Below, in pieces: positions 9,607 through 17,508 of a stretch of DNA of 20,886 nucleotides; position 1 is the stretch's first letter; each line of letters opens with the position of its first letter. Under the pieces are notes generated by a model. It searched no databases and was not told the DNA's origin. It saw only the letters and a program-made list of their open reading frames with translations. The translations under genes and the position numbers were made by a program. Source of the stretch: Polyrhizophydium stewartii (taxonomy: Eukaryota; Chytridiomycota; Chytridiomycetes; Rhizophydiales); contig JADGIZ010000181.1 of NCBI GenBank assembly GCA_027604665.1, positions 1 to 20,886 on the forward strand, written 5' to 3'.

Positions 9607-11859
9607 ATGCTCTTCGACACGGCTCGCTCGCTCGTCTCGCGTGCCGCAACGGCGCTGAGCGAGGCGAACCCCTTTGCCGTGGCCGCGGCGGCCATCGGCG
9701 GCCTCGCCGTTGCCCTCGTCCTCGTGCCACGCCTGCGCAGCCGGCGCAGGCTGCCTGGCGCCGTCGGCTATCCCATAGTCGGTGACCTCCCGAGACTTCT
9801 AAGGTCGTCTCCCCCCTCGCCCGGGCCAGGGGTTGTCGCGGTCGCCGTGTGCCCGCCTGCTCGCTGACCGCCACGCAGCTTCGCCTCCAACTTCAAGAAC
9901 CATGAGTACTTCAAGCTCGTTCTCGACGAGCTTGGCCCCACGGCCGAGATTTGGATTCTCGGCAAGTGAGTCCTCCGCCTTCCTCCTCACAACAGATTGG
10001 CTCGAGCTGATCCGCCAGGGCCGGGATCCTTGACTTAGCTGCCTATTCATAACCAAGGACCCGGTTCTGATCCACCAGGCGCTCACCGACACAGCCAGCT
10101 TCCGCCGCAACGAGTTCCTCATCGACAAGAGCCAGTGAGATCAGTGGCCGTCGTTGACTGACAATTGCGAAGCAGCCTCTGACTGTCGCCGCAGAGGCAT
10201 CCTCGACGATGCTCTGTTCATCCTGCCGTCGGGCGACAAGTGGAAGCGCCACCGCAAGCAGCTGCAGCCCGCCTTCTCGCCGCAGCAGCTGCGCAACGCC
10301 TGCCCCGTCATTGCTGCCAGCACCGACTCGCTGCTCAACCACTTTGCGGCTCGCATCGACGCCGAGGGCGGCAGCGCCGTCGCCGACATGTTTGACGAGC
10401 TCACGGCGCTTGCGTTTGACCTGATGTGGGATGCGTGTCCTGCGCTGCTGCGATATCTCGGCTGTGTGCTGACCGCCGCTTTGCAGCGGCCGCATCGGAT
10501 TCTCGTTCGATCTCAAGGCAGTCGAGTCGCTGCACAACGGCACCAACAACGAGGTGTGTCTTGTGGGCGTCTCGGCATGGTTGACACCGTCTCGGCGCGA
10601 CGGACAATCTGGCTCACGCTGGTCGCATGTGCAGAGCCGGGAGATTCTCGAAGACGTTGCCGTGATTGTCCAGCAGGTGCGGGCGATCGCACCGGCAGTT
10701 GCGATGCCGCAGTCGTGCATCTGACGCACGGCAATCAGCGCATCTCCGTGCCGACCTTTGCATGGGGATGGGCCAACATCGGTACCAGCTCGCCGCGCGT
10801 CAAGAAGATCCGCAAGTTCCTCGACGACCTCTTCAGCCGCGTGATTGCCGAGAAGAAGGCCGCCAACGCTGCCAACAGCGCCAAGAACGCCAGCAGCATG
10901 GACGTGCTCGACCGCCTGCTGCTCGGCAGCGACGAGCTCGGCACGTTCTCGAAAGACGAAGTCATTGGCGAGATGGCGGCGTTCTTCTTTGCCGGACACG
11001 AGTGAGCATTGCGGGCTGGTGGTTGCTTTGTGCGCGCACTGCGGGTCGCTGACGATGCGTGCTCGGTTGTCTCGTGCTGCGGCCAGAACAACGGCAAACA
11101 GCATGACGTTTTTGTGCCTCGAGCTGGCGCGCAACCCTGGCATCCAGGCACGCCTGCACGACGAGATCAAGGCGGTGCTTGCGGCGCTCAAGGAACCGCT
11201 GAGCCCAGACAACCTGCACGAGTTCAAGTGAGCAGCGGCTCGTGTGGTTGCGGCTTTGGCGCAGTTGCTGATATGTGATCTGTGCACAGGTTCCTCGACT
11301 TTGTTGTCAAGGAGTCGATGCGCTTGCATCCGGTTGCTGGCCAGTTCGGCCGAGCCTTCACGCGCGACTTCGAGTACAACGGGGTTGTGATCCCTGCAGG
11401 GGTGGGCTCTCGCATTGTGTCGATGCGAACAGCCTCGCAACCAGATGCAAAGCTGACTCTTGCCTTCTGGAAGTCCGAGATTCTGCTCAGCGTCAGTCAA
11501 ACGCACACCAACCCCGAGTACTGGCCCGAGCCCGAGCGCTTCAACCCGGACCGCTGGGACGGCCTCAAGCCGCAGCCCGGCACATATCTGCCGTTTGGCG
11601 ACGGCCCCATGAACTGCATCGGCCAGAAGCTCGCGCTGATCGAGATCAAGACAAGCTGCGCCGCAGTCTCGATGTGTGCGTGTGTGTGCGTGCGGGACAG
11701 CCGAGCGCTGACGCTGCTGCACGCCTGCAGATTGTGATGATCAAGCTGCTCGCGCGCTTCAATCTGGACCTCGTTCCCGAGCAGAAGCTCGAAGTTATCT
11801 CGACTCTGACGACCGGCCTCAAGCACGGCCTCAAGGTCAAGCTGACCCGTCGTGTCTGA
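9607..11859 (+). CDS. Cytochrome P450 monooxygenase, tandem copy 2
   Basis: This is an intact paralogue of the preceding gene with the same eleven exons: 9607-9803, 9879-9965, 10039-10134, 10195-10434, 10487-10553, 10635-10676, 10739-11001, 11087-11227, 11290-11401, 11474-11665 and 11731-11859 (521 residues). By hand comparison about 16 residues differ. They include H2L, I13A, T16A and K19E near the membrane anchor, EHGTT to ELGPT in exon 2, PN to TS and NN to SS in exon 7, V to L and G to S in exon 8, V to I in exon 9, and DI to EV near the C-terminus. The I-helix AGHETT, K-helix ESMR and heme loop FGDGPMNCIG are unchanged, so it should be catalytically competent. The donor of intron 1 changed from GTTGTC to GTCGTC. 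The intron 10 donor is uncertain, as in copy 1. Confidence 0.9.
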
Positions 11860-12001
11860 TGGATGCGGTGCAATGAAGTGGGGATGATGTGGCACCATTG
11901 CCGAGTGCACGGCGGCGATCGGGAGCTGGATGTCGGCAGCGCGACGTTGGCGCGGCTTCGCCCGTGATCGCGAGATGGTGCGAGGCGGCAGCGTCGACCA
12001 A
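9607..12001 (+). repeat. Direct tandem duplication, unit B (P450 plus ARPC4 5' end)
   Basis: This is the second copy of the 2.4-kb unit, offset by 2715 bases from 6892-9286. Here the right-hand end runs on into the complete ARPC4 gene, so this side keeps the ancestral P450-ARPC4 junction. Whether unit A or unit B is the new copy cannot be decided from this window. Confidence 0.95.
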
Positions 12002-13207
12002 GGCGCCGGGCGCCACACGCTGACACCTGCGCGCACCCGCACTGCCGCCTGCTGTCGCCCTTCCGGCTCTACTGCGCGTGCGGGCGCACCCTGGCCGCGC
12101 AACTCACCCATGCCGGCCAATAGTCCAACACCCTCCGGCCGTATCTCAACGCTGTCCGCGCCACGCTGACGGCGGCCCTGTGTCTCGAGAACTTCTCGTC
12201 GCAGGTGGTGGAGCGTCACAACAAGCCCGAGGTCGAGGCCGGGTGCGTGTGTGCTGGCCCGCAGCCGCTGTCGGCCACTGCCCGGCACTTGACGGCCCTC
12301 GGCCAGCGACAAGCCGTCGTCTCGGCGGCCGCCTCCTTCGCGCGGCACCCTTGCCCGGCGCTGCGACCAGACCGCAGAACAGACCCAGCGGCACCACCGC
12401 CCTGCCCCGCACACACTGCAGGGCACCGGCGGAATGTCTGTTCGCAGCGCAGCGTGTGCTGCCGTCCGGAGCCTTGCGGGCACACCCCGCTTTGAGCCGC
12501 TCCCGAGCCGCACCGCTGACTGGATCCCGGAACTGCCCTTGTGTGCTCCCAACCTGCCTCGGCAACTGACGCCGCACCAGCGTCACCAAGGAAGCCCTGC
12601 TCACGCCGGTCGTCATCAGCCGCAATGAGAACGAGAAGGTGCTCATTGAGGGCTCGATCAACTCGCTGCGCATCAGCATCAAGATCAAGCAGGCGGACGA
12701 GATTGAGCGCATCCTCTGCCACAAGTTCACCCGTTTCCTCATGATGCGGGCCGAGAGCTTTGTGATCCTGCGACGGAAGCCCACGCCCGTGCGTCGCTCG
12801 CAGTGTTTTGCGTCTGCGAGTGTCATGTCCGTAGGCTGACGTGGTCGACTCCTGCTTGCCGGCTCTGCGTCCACAACCCACAGGGCTACGACATCAGCTT
12901 CTTGATCACCAACTTCCACACCGAGCAGATGTACAAACACAAGCTTGTTGACTTTATCATCCAGTTCATGGAGGAAGTTGACAAGGAGATCAGCGAGATG
13001 CGCCTGAGCCTGAACGCTCGTGCGCGCATTGTGGCCGAAACGGTGAGCGCGCGCACATGCGGGCGATGACCGCCCTTGTGCACCTGATACTGACCCGCTC
13101 CGCCCGTGTTTGTCGTCGCAGTACCTACTTCAGGTATATGCTCGCCAGATTCGCCTTGCTGTGTGTGCCAGACGTGCTGACACTGTTGCCCTGCGCAGTT
13201 CTCCTGA
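11975..13207 (+). CDS. ARPC4: Actin-related protein 2/3 complex subunit 4 (ARPC4, p20/Arc19)
   Basis: This is a core subunit of the Arp2/3 complex, which nucleates branched actin filaments in the cytoplasm. The six exons are 11975-11977 (ATG only), 12124-12242, 12581-12788, 12884-13042, 13122-13133 (12 bases) and 13199-13207, giving 169 residues against the usual 168. Diagnostic stretches are [102 protein letters not shown] and the C-terminus TYLLQFS. A TAG at 12121 in the exon 2 frame rules out a start directly upstream. The ATG-GT at 11975 joins in phase to AATAG|TCC and gives the expected M-S-N-T start. Exon 5 supplies YLLQ and exon 6 supplies FS-stop. The last two junctions are supported by family length and sequence. 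Confidence 0.88.
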
Positions 13208-13430
13208 GCCCCCCCCCCACCCGGACGCCGCTCCGCCCGCCTGCTCTCCCTGCTGCATGACCCGCCTGCTGCCGCGAGCCGCACCAGCACTTAACATGAT
13301 CACAATGGCGACGATTGTTGCTCGCCTCGCAGCATCCCTTGCGACGCAGGATGGCAGCAGCGTTCGAGTGGAGTTTATTACGTCCGACATGCGAGACGGC
13401 GCGACGGCGCGACGATCGCAGCGGGCAGGC
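13208..13430. other. Convergent 3' intergenic region (ARPC4 / PUF60) with C10 tract
   Basis: Two genes end towards each other across 223 bases. A run of ten C residues occupies 13209-13218, directly after the ARPC4 stop. The minus-strand poly(A) signal of the PUF60-like gene lies at 13374-13379. I see nothing coding here. Confidence 0.5.
13374..13379 (-). terminator. AATAAA polyadenylation signal candidate for the PUF60-like gene
   Basis: The minus strand reads GTAATAAACTCC here, about 52 bases beyond the stop codon at 13433-13431. This supports that stop as the true end of the PUF60-like reading frame. Confidence 0.55.
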
Positions 13431-15680
13431 CTATGCTGCAGGCAGCCGGCTGTACACTGCCTGGATGCGCCGCCCGCCAAAGAAGCGGCCTTCGAGCGCC
13501 AGTCGCGCCTTGATGGCGGCTGCAGTAGCGTCAGCAGTCGTATCCGCCGTGCTGCCATCGCACCCGGCGCGTCCCCCACCGTCAATCGAGCCAAACTCGA
13601 CGAAAACGAGCATCAGATCCTCGGGCTTGGGCGGCGTTGCCGGGTCGCGCCAAAGCACAACGCGCGCAACCGCGCCGTACTTTTCGCACTCGGATGCGAT
13701 CTCGCTCTGCAGAAACTCGTCAACGTCTCCCACTGTGACCATGTTGCGCAGCTCAAGCACGGTTGATGCCTGGATCCGCGTTAGCTGTGACTGCGTACCG
13801 CGAGGTGGCGGCTGCACGGGAAAGCGGCAACTCACGGCGACCACGCCATCCTCAGTCGGACGCATCATCTTCTGCATCATCGAGTATCTCTGCGTCGCAC
13901 TGATCGATACGTGCTCGTCCAGCGGCGCCTCCTCCTCGCCGCCCGCGCCGGCTGGGCCACGAGGACCTCCGATGCCAGGCGGTGCCCCCGACCTCAAACT
14001 TGGGCCGTTGCCCGAGGCGGCATGCATCTGGGGAGCTGGCCCGTGTCCTGGGCCGCCGCCGTGCATGCCAGCGGCCCCTTGGCTTAAAACGCCCGCGATG
14101 AACGCGCTTGGGTTCGCGGCCAGGCTCTCTGACGTGCGCTCGGCAGCCTGCTTTAAGCTGGCGAGCATCGAGGGGTTGACTATGCCCGACGGCGGCGCGC
14201 CAGTCGCGCGCTGGGCTGTCAGGCTCCCGTGTGAGCCTCTGTCCGCCTGCCGTGCGGGCAGCATCGCGAGGTCCCATACCTGCAGAACTGTTGATCGAGT
14301 TGGCAACGCCCTTGACCCAGTCGGGAATCTGGGGCGGCGAGGCGTGACCCAAGGACCGCATGCCGGCAGGGAACTCGGTGCCAATGAGGGCTGGGCGAAC
14401 ATACAAGGTTCGCCCGCCCAGCTCGAATCGAGCCAGTGTTGCCAGCGCGACTGGCACGGGCGCTTCGTCGACAAACTGCACGTATCCGCATGACTTGTGC
14501 TTGCGGCTGATCCGGTCGGGTATCAGTGCGCACTTTTCGACCGGGCCAAACGTCTCGAAGAGCGTGCGGATCTCATCCTCGGACACGAATTCGCTGACAT
14601 TGGAGACATACAGCCTTGACTTTGGCGGTTGCGGCAGCGTGGAGATGTCGTAGTTGGCAAAGTTGCTCGGCCTTCCAACGCGCAGCGATCTGCGCAGATC
14701 GACAAAAGGGGGGTTAGAGAGAGAAAGCTCGCCGCCAGCAATCCAGGCAGCATCCGAGATCTCACCGCCCGCTCATCTCAAGCCCATGCATAAACTCGAT
14801 GGAGAGCACCGTTGCTTCGGGCGTCTCAAACTCGACAAAGCAGAATCCCTTGTGACGGCCCGTCGCCGGATCGTACGTCATGCTGACGGACTTGACCGCG
14901 CCAAAGGGCGAGAACGCCATTCGCATCTGCTCCTCGTTGCGATCAAACGGAATCGAGCCGACATAGACGCGGCTGAGGCCCGAGAGCACCTTGGGATCCA
15001 GGCCGTGGATTTGCGGGAACGACGGGAAGCGCTGGCCGACGCCGCAGACCTGGGCAGAGCGAGAGGCTCGATCGTCAGCCGACAACGCAAGTGCAGCACG
15101 TTCCTGCAGCTCGGGCGGAATCGTGCCTGGGAGGTGTACTGGTCTGCGTAGGCGCGCGCTCTCGCGAGCATGTCAATCTGCTCTTGCGTCAGACTCTCCT
15201 TCTGGATGATAGGAATGTGCATTGCTGTGGCCAGCAGCCGCTCGGACTCTGGCGCGGCGACTGCGCCCTCGGCCTCGTGGTCGTGGTCGGCAGCACCTGG
15301 GCGTGTCCGAGGAGTGTGAGCCCAACGCATCACAGAGAGGCCAGCGGGCTGCCGCTGCGTGCAGCCCGCCCTCGTTCGTGCCCGCTGCACCACAGGGTGC
15401 CGCAGAACACCCCGACGCAGACGTCCCCACCGTTGCCGCTCCCGTTGCCGCCGTGCGTGTGCTCGCGGGTGTGGACGCCGTCGGCGTCTTGTCCCTCGCC
15501 GGTCTCCTCGTCGCGTCGCCGGCGCTTGGGCGACCGCGGCTCGTGGGCGCACGGTGAGGCGTCCTGTGCGGGCATGTCTTGTGTGCTGCGGCCGGCATGT
15601 GCGTCCTCGTGCACGGTGGTGCCGTGCTCGCTGCCGCCGTGACGGTCGCCAGCGGGGCTGTCGTTGTGATCTGTGTCCAT
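13431..15680 (-). CDS. PUF60: PUF60-like poly(U)-binding splicing factor (two RRMs plus UHM)
   Basis: This is a nuclear factor that in known systems cooperates with U2AF at 3' splice sites. The seven exons on the minus strand are 15680-15431, 15296-15100, 15049-14766, 14689-14280, 14215-13836, 13769-13580 and 13519-13431, giving 599 residues (human 559). After a charged N-terminus and an LTQEQIDMLARARAYADQ helix typical of PUF60 come RRM1 (about 176-250; RNP2 VYVGSI, RNP1 KGFCFVEF) and RRM2 (about 269-345; RNP2 LYVSNV, RNP1 SCGYVQF). A Gly/Pro linker with DEHVSISATQRYSMMQK follows, then a C-terminal UHM (VLELRNMV, ECEKYGAV, VFVEF and the RxF-type GRFFGGR). Introns 5 (66 bases) and 6 (60 bases) are stop-free and multiples of three. 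The first intron (15430-15297) is the least certain. The C-terminus after the UHM is unusually short. Confidence 0.88.
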
Positions 15681-15702
15681 ATTTCGACTTCTCAGCAAAG
15701 AA
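15681..15702. promoter_or_regulatory. 22-bp head-to-head interval between PUF60-like and PPIL1-like start codons
   Basis: Only 22 bases separate the minus-strand ATG at 15680-15678 from the plus-strand ATG at 15703-15705. Any leader of one gene must overlap the coding sequence of the other, so the core promoters must lie inside the neighbouring first exons or be shared. Both start codons are supported by the reading frame, and no better upstream start fits either protein family. Confidence 0.6.
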
Positions 15703-16745
15703 ATGGACCCGCCCGCCGGCTCGGTCGTGCTCGAGACGTCGATCGGCAGCATCACGCTCGAGCTGTACAGCCAGGAGGCCCCGCGCACATGCAAGAACTT
15801 CTACGAGCTGGTGCGCCGCGCTGGCTGCATGCGGCACGCCGGCCGCCGCGCATACCTGCGAGTAGCGCTGACTCTGGACGTCTTGCCTTGAAGGCCAAGC
15901 GAGGCTACTACAACGGCACCAAGGTCAGCGCGGGGGACGAGGCAGCCTCTCTGCCACCTGCTGTGGCCGCTGAGGTCGCGCCTGCTCTGAGGCTGACCCT
16001 CCCGCCGCTGGCCGTGTCTTCACCGACAGTTCCACAGAGTCATTTCGGTGGGCGGAAGTCGACATTGCCCGCCTTTCCGGTGCCAACCGCTGACGCTCGG
16101 CGCACTCGCAGGACTTCATGGTGCAAGGCGGTGCGTCCGAAGCAGTGTGCCGGCCGTCCGCATCTGGCACGGCGGCGAAACGCTGACGCTGGCGATTGTT
16201 AGGCGACCCGACGGGCACCGGTCGTGGCGGCGTCAGCATTTATGGGTACGATCGTCCGCCGATGAACGCAGCGCTGGATTCGGTGCACTCCCAGCGGGAG
16301 CGGGCGGCAGGCTGACACTGGCGTCCCGTCCTACAGCGAGAAGTTTGAGGACGAGATCACATCAAAGCTCAAGCACACCGGAGCTGGGATCCTGTCCATG
16401 GCGAACAGGTCCGCTCGCGCAGCGCACAGCCGCTTGGGATGCATCCAAGGCTGACCGGCGCCGCCTGCCCGTGCAGCGGTCCCAACACAAACGGCTCGCA
16501 GTTCTTCATCACGCTCGCGCCGACGCCGTGGCTCGACGGCAAGCACACCATCTTTGGGCGGGTGCATGCGGGAATGAGCGTCGTGAAGCGCATCGGCCTG
16601 GTGAGTCGAGTGCACAAGACTGCGACTTTAGTTGCACAGGGATACTGATGGTGCGGGGCGGCTGCCACCGCGCTCGCAGGTCCCGACCGACGCAAGCGAC
16701 CGGCCCAAGCAGGACGTCGTCATCGTCCGCGCCAGGGCTGTTTGA
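15703..16745 (+). CDS. PPIL1: Cyclophilin-type peptidyl-prolyl isomerase, PPIL1-like (spliceosomal)
   Basis: This is a small single-domain cyclophilin; its PPIL1 relatives are spliceosome components that bind SKIP/Prp45. The eight exons are 15703-15810, 15894-15923, 16030-16047 (18 bases), 16112-16130 (19 bases), 16203-16245, 16337-16408, 16477-16600 and 16680-16745, giving 159 residues (human PPIL1 166). Joined exons read [103 protein letters not shown] and a C-terminus resembling PPIL1 ([15 protein letters not shown]). The catalytic Arg, Phe and Gln of HR..DFMVQGG and the Trp and His of PWLDGKH are all present. Intron 1 ends at TTGAAG (15893), which is the only choice that restores the YELAKRGYY sequence. 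Confidence 0.9.
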
Positions 16746-16756
16746 GTGGGCATCGT

Positions 16757-17116
16757 TCAGAACAGCTGCGCGACGGCGTCGAGCACAAAGGGCACTTGGG
16801 GCCGCAGCGTCAGCGAGCCGGATCGGCGGGTCGCCCGGGCGATGCGACCCACCGGCCTGCAGCGTCGCAACGAGAACAATGAAGTTGAAGGCCGTGTTCT
16901 TGACCTGGCGGAACCGAAGAGGTCAGCGCTCATGGGAGATCACTCCGCAAAGCCGCCGCGGCGAGGGCAGGCGGCAGCGGCGAGCGAGGCCGCCTGGGCA
17001 CGCCGCCCGCGGCAGCAGCTCGTTAGGCAGCAGGCAGCCCGCCGCACGCGGGACCGCACCTGCTTGCGGTTCTTTGCTGCCTCAGCGGCCGAGACGGTCT
17101 GCGGTCCGCCAAACAT
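16757..17116 (-). CDS. TOM5: Tom5-like small subunit of the mitochondrial outer-membrane translocase
   Basis: The gene encodes a 48-residue tail-anchored protein on the minus strand in three exons: 17116-17060, 16904-16853 and 16794-16757 (147 bases including TGA). The N-terminus MFGGPQTVSAAEAAKNRK recalls fungal Tom5, which commonly begins MFG and often has PQ. It is followed by one hydrophobic helix (AFNFIVLVATLQAVPFVLDA) and a short VAQLF tail. Tom5 is a small TOM-complex component aiding preprotein transfer to Tom40. Introns are 17059-16905 (GTGCGG donor, GCCAG acceptor) and 16852-16795 (GTGGGT donor, GCTGAC branch motif about 20 bases before CCAAG). All phases agree. A pyrimidine tract (TTTTCTTTCCTTTCC) lies just 5' of the ATG. 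Its stop codon is only 11 bases from the PPIL1 stop. The family is short and variable, so identity is probable rather than certain. Confidence 0.7.
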
Positions 17117-17508
17117 GTTTGAACGATTGGAAAGGAAAGAAAACGTCTTGCGCTCTTTGGAATCGTCGAGCCTGGGCCAAGTCCCGCGCAAAGCTGCATC
17201 AAGATGGCCGGCACATCATCAAACGGCAGGGCTGCTTGCTGACGGCCACATCCGCAGACCGAGGGCAAGCTCCGATCAAAAATCTTGATTCCTTGTGTTG
17301 TCGGGCAGATCTTCATCCGAGGCCGCCGCCATAAAGCTCATGGCGGTGCGCTGCACACCGCGGCCGCACACGCCAGACAGGTCCGTGTTGCGTGCGGACG
17401 CCGTCTCTCGTCTCGCTCTCCGTCGCCTCGCTCTCTCCTTCGCCGCAGCGACTCGCACCCGCCGTCTGTCCGCGCCGCCGCCACACAAGCCTCAAGCAGT
17501 CGGTCAGG
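17117..17508. promoter_or_regulatory. Divergent promoter region between the Tom5-like and S41 peptidase genes
   Basis: This 392-base region separates two divergently transcribed genes. A CT-rich tract at about 17398-17455 precedes the peptidase start codon. GCCATAAAGCT at 17328-17338 repeats an 11-mer also found upstream of P450 copy 2. A short minus-strand open frame beginning MSFMAAASDEDLPD near 17343 has no recognisable family and is not called. I see no other gene. Confidence 0.4.

Noticed and set aside
13315..14493. A 392-codon plus-strand open frame.
   Set aside because: It is the antisense shadow of the PUF60-like gene, whose RRM and UHM motifs are clear on the minus strand.
15050..15127. 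Alternative coding reading IPPELQERAALALS in the PUF60-like gene.
   Set aside because: It looks protein-like, but no acceptor puts it in frame with the preceding LTQEQIDMLARARAYADQ exon. The 50-base intron 15099-15050 has a branch motif and the correct phase.
16048..17334. A 428-codon plus-strand open frame across the PPIL1 and TOM5 region.
   Set aside because: It ignores the phase-consistent PPIL1 exons it overlaps and shows no domain. The cyclophilin and Tom5-like models explain the sequence better.
17276..17488. Minus-strand short frame beginning MSFMAAASDEDLPD.
   Set aside because: There is no recognisable family and no clear splice link to the Tom5-like gene. It is more likely leader or promoter sequence.
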